Source: Chitinophagaceae bacterium (GTDB lineage: Bacteria; Bacteroidota; Bacteroidia; Chitinophagales; Chitinophagaceae). From it: 64,000 nucleotides of DNA. Under the pieces are notes generated by a model. The model was not told the DNA's origin and made no database searches. It saw only the letters and a list, made by a program, of their open reading frames with translations. Each line of letters starts with the position of its first letter. The first letter of the stretch is position 1. Position numbers and translations under genes: made by a program. Shown here piece by piece: positions 45,902-53,686 of the stretch. Location: NCBI GenBank assembly GCA_947371755.1, contig CANBQT010000002.1, positions 106,110 through 170,109 of the forward strand, in the 5' to 3' direction.

Positions 45902-46402
45902 TTATCCCATTTGAATCATATTCTCTTCCATCCCAGGCCATTTACCAAACTTTTTTTCGGTGGCTAAAAACCGGAATTTGAAAATGTTTTTAACCTGTTC
46001 CTTCACAAATAACGCATGAGCAATATCACCTAAAAACCAGAATGGGATTTTATAATGAACGATATCAGTCATTTCCACCCCACCCTCAACTGCTTTAAAA
46101 TGATGCTGATGATGCCATAAGCTATAAGGCCCAAACCTCTGCTCATCTATAAAATATTGTTTATCAAAAACCTGAGTAATCTCAGTCATCCAATATAAAG
46201 GAATCCCAAGGATAGGTTTTACAATATATTCAATGATCTGACCTGCATACATCTTTTCGCCATGATGCTTGGAGATAATTAGAAAGCCTAAGTTAGCAGG
46301 TGTAATATCTTTTAAATTGTCGGGGCGGCTAAAAAACTCCCACGCTTGCTCTAAACTAATAGGCATTTTCTGTACCGTTTTTATGGAATATACTTTCGAC
46401 AT
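45902..46402 (-). CDS. SRPBCC-fold protein
   Basis: The 166-residue cytosolic protein has the ligand-cavity helix-grip fold of the SRPBCC superfamily. It opens with PISLEQAWEFFSRPDNLKDITP and has later strands with aromatic residues (YSLWHHQHHFKAVEGG). It resembles the START-like domain found with SulA/YfcH-like proteins. The ligand is unknown. It is divergent from the helicase gene across 100 bp. Confidence 0.85.
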   Translation of the reverse strand: MSKVYSIKTVQKMPISLEQAWEFFSRPDNLKDITPANLGFLIISKHHGEKMYAGQIIEYIVKPILGIPLYWMTEITQVFDKQYFIDEQRFGPYSLWHHQHHFKAVEGGVEMTDIVHYKIPFWFLGDIAHALFVKEQVKNIFKFRFLATEKKFGKWPGMEENMIQMG

Positions 46403-46490
46403 CTTGCTAGTTTAAATAATAACACCAGCAACACTAGATTGTTTAAAGAAATGTTCGAAGCTGAATTCCAATCAGCTGAATGCTTTCATT

Positions 46491-46498
46491 TATCTTTA
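46491..46498 (+). promoter_or_regulatory. -7 box abutting the helicase start codon
   Basis: TATCTTTA ends 4 bp before the ATG at 46503, predicting an mRNA with almost no leader. Confidence 0.45.
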
Positions 46499-46502
46499 TA
46501 GT

Positions 46503-49500
46503 ATGGCAAATCTGGAGCAACAAAAAGAACAGTTTAACAAAATATACGCTGCACTCAATACACAACAAAAAATTGCTGTAGACAGCATCGAGGGCCCCGT
46601 TATGGTTATAGCAGGCCCAGGTACAGGTAAAACGCAGATCTTGAGTGCCAGAATTGGGAAAATATTATTAGAAACAGACACTTCTCCGGAAAATATTCTT
46701 TGCCTTACCTATACAGATGCTGGTGCTGTTGCCATGCGAAAAAGGTTACTAGGGTTTATTGGCCCGGATGCCTATAAGGTAAACATCTATACTTTTCATG
46801 CGTTTTGCAACGATATCATACAAGAAAATTTGTCTTTATTTGAAAAGACCTCACTCGATCCAATATCCGACCTTGAAAAGATTGATTTATTCAAACAGTT
46901 AATTGATAATTTCGAAAAAGATAACCCACTTAAGAGATATAGGGGTGATGTATATTTTGAGATCAATAACCTTCAACAACTCTTCAGCACCATGAAGAAA
47001 GAAGGATGGACGCCGGAATTTATCCATGAAAAAATAGAAGCCTATCTGCAGGATTTACCCAATAGAGAGGATTTTGTATACAAAAGAGCCTATAAACAGT
47101 TCAAAGTAGGTGATCTTAAGGAAAATAAAATATTGGAAGAGCAGGAAAAAATGCACAAGCTCTTAGCCGCAGTAAATGAGTTTCCTCATTTTCAACAACT
47201 GATGCGCAGAAGAAATCGTTATGATTTCGACGATATGATCAATTGGGTGATCAAAGCCTTCGAAGAAAATCCTACATTACTATCACGCTATCAGGAACAA
47301 TTCCTCTACATTCTGGTTGATGAATACCAAGATACAAGCGGAACACAGAATCGATTAGTAGAATTACTGATTAATTACTGGGAACAGCCCAATGTATTCG
47401 TTGTAGGTGATGACGACCAAAGTATCTATCGTTTTCAAGGTGCTAACGTTGAGAATATGATTGGTTTTGCAAGAAGGTATCAGGAAGATCTGGTGAAGAT
47501 TGTGCTTACAAATAATTATCGATCAGTGCAACCTATCCTCGACATATCTAAAACGCTGATCGATAGAAATGAGGAAAGACTGATCAATCAGATTGAAGGG
47601 CTGAGCAAAACATTAACTGCATCAAACTCATCATTGCTGCATATTACAGATGCTCCAATTATTAATGAATATGAGTCTGTAAGACAGGAAATGATTGCCA
47701 TTTGTTTACAAGTACAAACATTACTTGAAAACGGTGTTTTGCCTGGCCGTATCGGAATCATCTACAAGGAAAATAAATTTGGAGAAGCCCTTACTCAGTT
47801 TTTAAAACAAAAAAATATTGCGGTTTACAGTAAACGCAATCTGAATATTTTAGAAATTCCTCTTGCCAAAAAGATCATTCTTTTCTTAAAATATCTAGCC
47901 GCAGAAATGGATACTCCTTTCGGAGGAGAAGAAATGTTATTCGAAATTCTGCATTTTGATTGGTTTAACATTCCACCAATTCAGATTGCTACTTTAACAG
48001 CGTTTGTAGCAGATAAGAAATATGGCGATAACAGAACCAGTTTAAGAAAAACCATTTTTGAAAAAGCAAATGCACCTGCAAAAGATCTATTTAGTGCAGC
48101 ACCTCCCTCGGGTTTAAAGATTGCAAGTAATGCTGTTGAAAAATTAATGGGAGACGTTTCAAACTGTACATTGATCAACCTATTTGAAAACCTGATCAGG
48201 GATACACAATTGCTGAGCTGGATTATGACTAGTGATGATAAACACTGGCATTTACAAGTACTCACAGGCTTATTTGAATTTATTAAGGAAGAAGCAGGTC
48301 GGAACTCAGCGTTAACCCTAGATCAATTGGTGAATATTTTTTCACTCATGGAAAAGGAAGACCTATCATTACCTCTGATACAAGTAAGTGGTAGTGATAA
48401 GGGTGTAAACTTATTAACTGCACATGGTTCGAAGGGCCTGGAATTTGAATATGTTTTTTTTGCTGGCTGTAACGCATCAAATTGGGAGAAAAAAAGAAAA
48501 CCTGGAGGAGGATATAGTTTTCCAGATACTTTATTTCAATCTCAACCAAAGAAATCTGAAGAGGAAGAATTGCGACGTTTATTTTATGTAGCACTCACCA
48601 GGGCTGAATTAAAATTATATATTTCCTACAGCAAGTTTAGAAATGATGGCAAGCCACTGGAGCCTTCGATGTTTTTGGCTGAAATACAGGATGTACATAA
48701 TTTATCCATTCAACAAACCATACTTGACCCTACTATACTAAGTGAATTCACCCTTGTTCAATTTGAAGAAGAACAAGCACCAGAGATTGAAAAGATTGAA
48801 GCGGAATTCATTGATCGCATGCTGGAAAAATTTGTGATGAACGTTACGGCTCTCAATAATTATTTAAAATGCCCACTTCAGTTTTATTTTCAGAATTTAG
48901 TTCGGGTTCCATCGGGCAAATCAGAAGCTACCGAATTTGGATCTGCGGTACACTATGCTTTAGAAAAATTATTTTCTAAAATGCAAGCAAAAGATCAGTT
49001 TCCAGAACTGCCAGAATTCATTAATGATTTTGAATGGTATATGCATCGACATAGAGAAAGTTTTACTAGAGAAGAATTTAACCGAAGGATGGAATATGGT
49101 CAGGGGGTACTTACCAATTACTATCAACAATATATTGATAGCTGGAATAAAATTGTAGCCGTGGAAAGAACCATACGAAATGTGGTAGTTGATGGTGTAC
49201 CTATAAAGGGTAAACTTGATAAACTTGAATTTGATGGCAAGTCTGTCAATGTGGTGGATTATAAAACTGGTGATATCGAAAAAGCGAAAAAGAAATTACA
49301 TGCTCCAAGTGAAGAAGATCCGAATGGCGGAGACTATTGGCGCCAGGCAGTTTTTTACAAAATATTGGTAGACAATTATGAACAAAAGAGCTGGAAAGTA
49401 ATCAGTACAGAATTCGATTTTATTGAACCAGATAAGAAAAAACAATACCGAAAAGAGAAACTTATAATCAAAGAAGAAGATCTCGCCACAGTAACCCATC

Positions 49501-49652
49501 AGATAAAAACAGTTTGGAAAAAGATCCAGGACCGTGAATTATATACTGGTTGTGGGAAAAAAGAATGCAACTGGTGCAATTTCGTAAAAGATAATAAGAT
49601 GGCTATTGCCCTTCACGACCTGAATGATATTGATGCAGGAAATGGGGAATAA
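46503..49652 (+). CDS. UvrD-type helicase fused to a RecB-like nuclease
   Basis: The 1049-residue protein joins a superfamily-1A helicase to a C-terminal PD-(D/E)XK nuclease. Walker A is GPGTGKT (38-44), the DEYQD Walker B begins at 273, and DDDQSIYRFQGA and TAHGSKGLEFEYVF are further helicase motifs. The nuclease has LDKLEF and DYKTG (919-923). It is framed by Cys790 (CPLQFYF) and a terminal Cys1017, Cys1022, Cys1025 cluster, as in the Fe-S nucleases of AddB, Cas4 and Dna2. It likely acts in double-strand-break processing as a single-chain helicase-nuclease. Confidence 0.92.
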   Translation: MANLEQQKEQFNKIYAALNTQQKIAVDSIEGPVMVIAGPGTGKTQILSARIGKILLETDTSPENILCLTYTDAGAVAMRKRLLGFIGPDAYKVNIYTFHAFCNDIIQENLSLFEKTSLDPISDLEKIDLFKQLIDNFEKDNPLKRYRGDVYFEINNLQQLFSTMKKEGWTPEFIHEKIEAYLQDLPNREDFVYKRAYKQFKVGDLKENKILEEQEKMHKLLAAVNEFPHFQQLMRRRNRYDFDDMINWVIKAFEENPTLLSRYQEQFLYILVDEYQDTSGTQNRLVELLINYWEQPNVFVVGDDDQSIYRFQGANVENMIGFARRYQEDLVKIVLTNNYRSVQPILDISKTLIDRNEERLINQIEGLSKTLTASNSSLLHITDAPIINEYESVRQEMIAICLQVQTLLENGVLPGRIGIIYKENKFGEALTQFLKQKNIAVYSKRNLNILEIPLAKKIILFLKYLAAEMDTPFGGEEMLFEILHFDWFNIPPIQIATLTAFVADKKYGDNRTSLRKTIFEKANAPAKDLFSAAPPSGLKIASNAVEKLMGDVSNCTLINLFENLIRDTQLLSWIMTSDDKHWHLQVLTGLFEFIKEEAGRNSALTLDQLVNIFSLMEKEDLSLPLIQVSGSDKGVNLLTAHGSKGLEFEYVFFAGCNASNWEKKRKPGGGYSFPDTLFQSQPKKSEEEELRRLFYVALTRAELKLYISYSKFRNDGKPLEPSMFLAEIQDVHNLSIQQTILDPTILSEFTLVQFEEEQAPEIEKIEAEFIDRMLEKFVMNVTALNNYLKCPLQFYFQNLVRVPSGKSEATEFGSAVHYALEKLFSKMQAKDQFPELPEFINDFEWYMHRHRESFTREEFNRRMEYGQGVLTNYYQQYIDSWNKIVAVERTIRNVVVDGVPIKGKLDKLEFDGKSVNVVDYKTGDIEKAKKKLHAPSEEDPNGGDYWRQAVFYKILVDNYEQKSWKVISTEFDFIEPDKKKQYRKEKLIIKEEDLATVTHQIKTVWKKIQDRELYTGCGKKECNWCNFVKDNKMAIALHDLNDIDAGNGE

Positions 49653-49674
49653 TTAATTTTTTAACTACCCCTTA

Positions 49675-49707
49675 TTGCTTTTAAAGTTGTTTGGGGCTCT
49701 ATATTTG
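49675..49707 (+). promoter_or_regulatory. Promoter of the Ig-like lipoprotein gene
   Basis: TTG (49675-49677) is followed after 22 bp by TATATTTG (49700-49707), a full match to the -33/-7 pair; the start codon is 26 bp later. Confidence 0.65.
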
Positions 49708-49733
49708 CTGCGGAAAACAAAAGAAATGGGAAT

Positions 49734-51146
49734 ATGAAATCTAAAAGTTCAAATGTATTATTTGCAATTCTCTGCCTCCTGATTTCATTAGGCTTTTCTT
49801 CTTGTGCCAATATCATACCTCCAGGTGGTGGCCCAAGAGATTCAATAGCCCCTCGTTTAATAATGGCTTTACCAAAAGATTCTTCTTTAAATGTAACAAC
49901 TCCAAATATCATTTTATCATTTGACGAATACATTACGCTTCAAAACACCAATGAGAATTTGATTATTTCTCCAAATCCCAAAAACATTCCTCTGGTTGAT
50001 TCTAAGCTGCATAATATCACCATTAAAATGAGGGATTCTTTAGAAAAAAACACCACTTACTCATTTAATTTTGGGAAAGCCATCAAGGATGTGAACGAAG
50101 GAAATGTGGCAAAAGAATTGACCTATGTTTTTTCAACTGGAAACAAGATTGATTCAAATCAATATAACGGTTCTGTTTTTTTAGCTGAAACCGGAAAGCC
50201 AGATAGTACGTTATTAGTGGTTTTGCATAATAACACACACGATAGTTCGATTCAAAAAAACAGACCCCGCTATTATGCAAAAGTTAATGGAAAAGGTGGC
50301 TTTAGTTTCAAGTTCCTGCCAGAAGGTACATTTGCAGTGTATGTAGTGCCCAATGATTTTTCCAAAAAATATGACGACAGTACTAAGATCTTTGCATTTT
50401 TGAATGAACCAATTTTAATCAATTCCAATACCCGTAATGATACGCTTTTTGCCTATCAGGAGTTCAAGAAAAAAGAGCCGAAAGCATTACCTCCGTCATC
50501 TAACAATAATAAACCTAAAACAACCTCTACTGAAGATAAGAGGTTAAAATATTCCTCCAATCTGGAAATGGGCGGACAACAGGATCTATTAACACCACTT
50601 CAACTTGAATTTGCAAGGCCCCTTAAAAAATGGGATAGCACAAAAATTGTATTGTACGATACATTGTATCAACCAATTATTGGATATAAATTATCAATTG
50701 ATACTGGCAATACAAAAATCAGTTTAGTGTATCCATGGAAAGAAAAACAGCAGTTTAGATTAATTGTGTCAAAAGATGCAGTGACGGATACAACTGGCAT
50801 TAGTCTTACTAAATCAGATACCGCCAAAATAATTACTAAAAGAGATGCTGAATATGGTAGTATGCGTTTGCGTTTTACAAACATAGACTTAACAAAACAT
50901 CCCGTAATTCAGCTGGTAGTTGACAATAAGGTATTTGAATCCTATCCAATAACTGGAAAGGAATTTATAAAAAAACGCTTTAAACCGGGAGAATACGAAA
51001 TCCGCTTTTTATTCGACAGTAATCAAAACGGCATCTGGGATCCGGGATCGTATAAAGAAAAAAGGCAACCTGAACTTGTAAAAACTTTCGTGAAAAAACT
51101 TCTTATCCGACCTGATCGTGACACCGATCAAAGTTTTGTATTCTAA
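49734..51146 (+). CDS. Ig-like-domain lipoprotein
   Basis: The 470-residue protein has a lipoprotein signal with lipobox FSSC (Cys24) and then the ANIIPPGGGPRDSIAP start found in a conserved Bacteroidota family with SbsA-type Ig-like domains (about 40-130 and probably more). The C-terminal part has GIWDPGSYKEKRQPE, a common closing motif in this group. It is probably tethered to the outer membrane. Function is unknown. recR begins 17 bp after its stop codon. Confidence 0.88.
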   Translation: MKSKSSNVLFAILCLLISLGFSSCANIIPPGGGPRDSIAPRLIMALPKDSSLNVTTPNIILSFDEYITLQNTNENLIISPNPKNIPLVDSKLHNITIKMRDSLEKNTTYSFNFGKAIKDVNEGNVAKELTYVFSTGNKIDSNQYNGSVFLAETGKPDSTLLVVLHNNTHDSSIQKNRPRYYAKVNGKGGFSFKFLPEGTFAVYVVPNDFSKKYDDSTKIFAFLNEPILINSNTRNDTLFAYQEFKKKEPKALPPSSNNNKPKTTSTEDKRLKYSSNLEMGGQQDLLTPLQLEFARPLKKWDSTKIVLYDTLYQPIIGYKLSIDTGNTKISLVYPWKEKQQFRLIVSKDAVTDTTGISLTKSDTAKIITKRDAEYGSMRLRFTNIDLTKHPVIQLVVDNKVFESYPITGKEFIKKRFKPGEYEIRFLFDSNQNGIWDPGSYKEKRQPELVKTFVKKLLIRPDRDTDQSFVF

Positions 51147-51163
51147 TTGTGTAACTTTACTCC

Positions 51164-51778
51164 ATGCAATTGCCTTCCGCACTTTTAGAAAACGCCGTTT
51201 TACAATTCTCCAAACTTCCCGGGATTGGAAAGAAAACCGCTTTGCGATTGGTACTACACCTTTTGAAACAGGATGTGAATGAAGTGCAGTTCTTTGGTGA
51301 AACAATCGCCAAAATGAGGAGAGACATTCAATTCTGTCAACGTTGTTTTAATGTGAGCGATGGACATATTTGCTCTATCTGTTCCAACACCATGCGTAAC
51401 CAAAAAATGATCTGTGTGGTAGAAAATATTCGTGATGTAATAGCCATTGAAAGTACCCAGCAATTTAATGGCACTTATCATGTATTGGATGGAATCATAT
51501 CTCCCCTTGATGGTGTTGGCCCAGATCAATTAAATATAGAGCCCTTAGTGCAGAGAATCCAAAATGAACATATTGAAGAACTTGTTTTTGCGCTTAGTCC
51601 GAATATACAGGGCGACACAACCATCTATTATATTCAAAAAAAGATCGCTCACCTTCCCTGCCATGTTACCACTATTGCCAGAGGCATTGCATTTGGAGGA
51701 GAATTAGAATACGCAGATGAAATGACCTTAGCAAGAAGTATTGCCAACAGACTACCTGTGCAACAATATGTGAAGTAA
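51164..51778 (+). CDS. recR: Recombination protein RecR
   Basis: RecR works with RecF and RecO to load RecA at gaps. The 204-residue protein has an HhH motif (KLPGIGKKTALRLVLHLL), the four-Cys zinc finger (CQRCFNVSDGHICSIC) and a TOPRIM domain starting ICVVENIRDV. TAACTTTA (51152-51159) ends 4 bp before the ATG and may be a -7 box for a leaderless message, although read-through from the lipoprotein gene is also likely. Confidence 0.95.
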   Translation: MQLPSALLENAVLQFSKLPGIGKKTALRLVLHLLKQDVNEVQFFGETIAKMRRDIQFCQRCFNVSDGHICSICSNTMRNQKMICVVENIRDVIAIESTQQFNGTYHVLDGIISPLDGVGPDQLNIEPLVQRIQNEHIEELVFALSPNIQGDTTIYYIQKKIAHLPCHVTTIARGIAFGGELEYADEMTLARSIANRLPVQQYVK

Positions 51779-51795
51779 CTTCTAAAACCGGCTGC

Positions 51796-52338
51796 ATGAA
51801 ACGAATATTTTCATTGCTCTTGATCTTATCTTTTCTCAAGGAAGCTGATGCTCAGAAAATGTATACTACCAGTACCGGTCAGGTGAAATTAAAATCAATC
51901 TCCAAAGTCGAAAATCTGATTGCAGAAAACAACAAAGCTGAAAGTCGCTGGCTTGAGAATAATGGCCAGATTTTCTTCAGTTTTTTAATGAAAGATTTTC
52001 TTTTCGAGCATTCCAATGCTGATTATGATTTTATAGAAAGCTTTACAGAAAATGCAAAGTATCCTAAGGTAGAGCTCAAAGGCTTTATTCAAGATATTCA
52101 ACTTATTGACTTAACAAACTCAGGGGGAAATGAAATTTCAATTGAAGGAACAATCACCATTCATGGTGTAGCTAAAAAAATATTGGTGAATGGGAACCTA
52201 ACTGTTTTGAGCTCCGGCAAAATAATGCTGAAAACAGATCTTAGAATCAAGTTGAAAGATTTTCAAATTGTAACAAAAGAAAAATCACCAAAAACTGATC
52301 AGGAAAATGTCTTTAGTATTTTTTGTATCTATGAATAA
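51796..52338 (+). CDS. Secreted YceI-family protein
   Basis: The 180-residue protein has a signal peptide (about 1-19, ending ADAQ). A YceI-like lipocalin barrel follows, with late strands VELKGFIQDIQLID, ISIEGTITIHGVAKKI and MLKTDLRIKLKDF. YceI proteins bind isoprenoid chains in the periplasm; the ligand here is unknown. It is 17 bp after recR and likely shares its transcript. Confidence 0.85.
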   Translation: MKRIFSLLLILSFLKEADAQKMYTTSTGQVKLKSISKVENLIAENNKAESRWLENNGQIFFSFLMKDFLFEHSNADYDFIESFTENAKYPKVELKGFIQDIQLIDLTNSGGNEISIEGTITIHGVAKKILVNGNLTVLSSGKIMLKTDLRIKLKDFQIVTKEKSPKTDQENVFSIFCIYE

Positions 52339-52458
52339 ACCGAATTCATTCAATAAATGCTCCCACTCTACCTTTTCTGATTCAAGTACGTTATTCGGAA
52401 AACTATTACATTAAAAAGGTTTTAACCCTGTTGCTTACTGTTTCTGACCATGATATTC

Positions 52459-52489
52459 TTGGAAAATCAAGCTCTGCCTGCTATTTTTG
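52459..52489 (+). promoter_or_regulatory. Promoter of the metH leader
   Basis: TTG (52459-52461) is followed after 20 bp by TATTTTTG (52482-52489), an exact -33/-7 pair. Transcription would begin near 52495, leaving a leader of about 160 bases before metH. Confidence 0.7.
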
Positions 52490-52494
52490 CAGGA

Positions 52495-52658
52495 TTGCAG
52501 GCGGATTTGTTTATTGTTCGGCCTGTATATCCTGCAAAGGGTATGCCCGAGTAGGGTATAATCGAACTAATAAACGTCTTGAAGAGCCCTCTTATCGCTC
52601 CCAGCGTTCATTAGTTCACACATCAAACCTTTCTTAGCTAGTATAGCTTGGAAATAAA
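52495..52658 (+). ncRNA. Structured leader RNA upstream of split metH, class unknown
   Basis: The leader is more GC-rich than most gaps here and rich in inverted repeats. TTGCAGG (52495-52501) pairs with CCTGCAA (52531-52537). GGG and CCC (52539-52548) form a short hairpin. GAACTAATAAACG (52564-52576) pairs with CGTTCATTAGTTC (52605-52617) at 12 of 13 positions. I could not match the signature bases of SAM-I, SAM-II or cobalamin riboswitches. A regulatory RNA controlling methionine synthase is inferred. The 68-codon ORF that covers it is not convincing. The 5' part of the gap (52339-52458) shows nothing else. Confidence 0.45.
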
Positions 52659-53678
52659 ATGAATTGTATGAACATTAGAGAAGTTTTGGCAAAAAGGATC
52701 TTGGTGATTGATGGAGCCATGGGTACCATGATTCAACGTCATAAATTAACAGAGGCGGATTACAGAGGTGATCGTTTCAAAAACTGGCATACTGATGTGA
52801 AGGGTAATAATGATTTATTATGTATTACAAAACCAGAGATCATTATAGGCATTCATAAGTTATACTTAGAAGCAGGTGCTGACATTATAGAAACCAATAC
52901 ATTTAGCAGTACTGTAATTGCAATGGCTGATTATGAAATGCAATCTTTAGCCTACGAATTAAATGTGGCCGCTGCAAAATGTGCAAGAATAGCAGCCGAC
53001 GAATATTCAGCAAAAGACTCAGCAAAACCTCGATTTGTAGCAGGAGCAATTGGACCTTTGAACAAAACATTAAGCTTATCTCCCGATGTGAATAATCCTG
53101 GGTTTCGCGCTGTAAGTTTCGATGAAGTGGTAGATGCCTATTACGAACAAGTTAAAGGATTGGTGGATGGTGGCGTTGATTTGCTGTTAGTTGAAACCAT
53201 CTTTGACACATTGAATGCTAAAGCAGCCATCTTCGCAATTAAAAAATATTTCAGAGATCTTAATAAACCTGAATTACCTGTCATGATCAGTGGTACCATT
53301 ACAGATGCTTCAGGAAGAACTTTGAGCGGACAAACATTGGAAGCTTTTTATACATCTGTGATGCACGCAAAACCACTAAGTATCGGATTAAACTGTGCAT
53401 TAGGTGCTGCTGAAATGAGAAGTCATATCGAAGAACTTAGTCAGATTGCATCCTGCTATACTTCAGCCTATCCAAATGCAGGCTTACCAAATGCCATGGG
53501 AGAATATGATGAACAACCACATGAAACAGCTCATTTTATTGAAGAGTGGGCTAAGGAAGGTTTTGTGAATATCGTTGGAGGCTGTTGCGGAACTACTCCA
53601 GACCATATTAAACATATTGCTCAACACGTGAAAGATCTGCAACCAAGGTCCTTACCGGTTTTAGAAACCGCTTTATAA
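52659..53678 (+). CDS. metH: Methionine synthase, homocysteine-binding module
   Basis: The 339-residue protein corresponds to the N-terminal homocysteine-methyltransferase barrel of Met[24 protein letters not shown] starts the domain, and the zinc ligands are Cys246 (NCALG) and Cys309-Cys310 ([10 protein letters not shown]), one residue offset from E. coli Cys247, Cys310 and Cys311. It ends after the first barrel, and the remaining modules are in the next gene, 8 bp downstream in another frame. It needs the partner for cobalamin-dependent methyl transfer. Confidence 0.93.
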   Translation: MNCMNIREVLAKRILVIDGAMGTMIQRHKLTEADYRGDRFKNWHTDVKGNNDLLCITKPEIIIGIHKLYLEAGADIIETNTFSSTVIAMADYEMQSLAYELNVAAAKCARIAADEYSAKDSAKPRFVAGAIGPLNKTLSLSPDVNNPGFRAVSFDEVVDAYYEQVKGLVDGGVDLLLVETIFDTLNAKAAIFAIKKYFRDLNKPELPVMISGTITDASGRTLSGQTLEAFYTSVMHAKPLSIGLNCALGAAEMRSHIEELSQIASCYTSAYPNAGLPNAMGEYDEQPHETAHFIEEWAKEGFVNIVGGCCGTTPDHIKHIAQHVKDLQPRSLPVLETAL

Positions 53679-53686
53679 TAAATACT

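Noticed and set aside
52431..52637. 68-codon ORF in the metH leader
   Set aside because: It overlaps a perfect promoter and strong RNA stems, its product is Cys/Ser/Arg-rich with no recognisable fold, and no leader peptide logic such as runs of Met codons was seen.
52339..52658. SAM-I, SAM-II or cobalamin riboswitch before metH
   Set aside because: None of the conserved core bases I know for these classes were found on the plus strand, so the leader is left unclassified.
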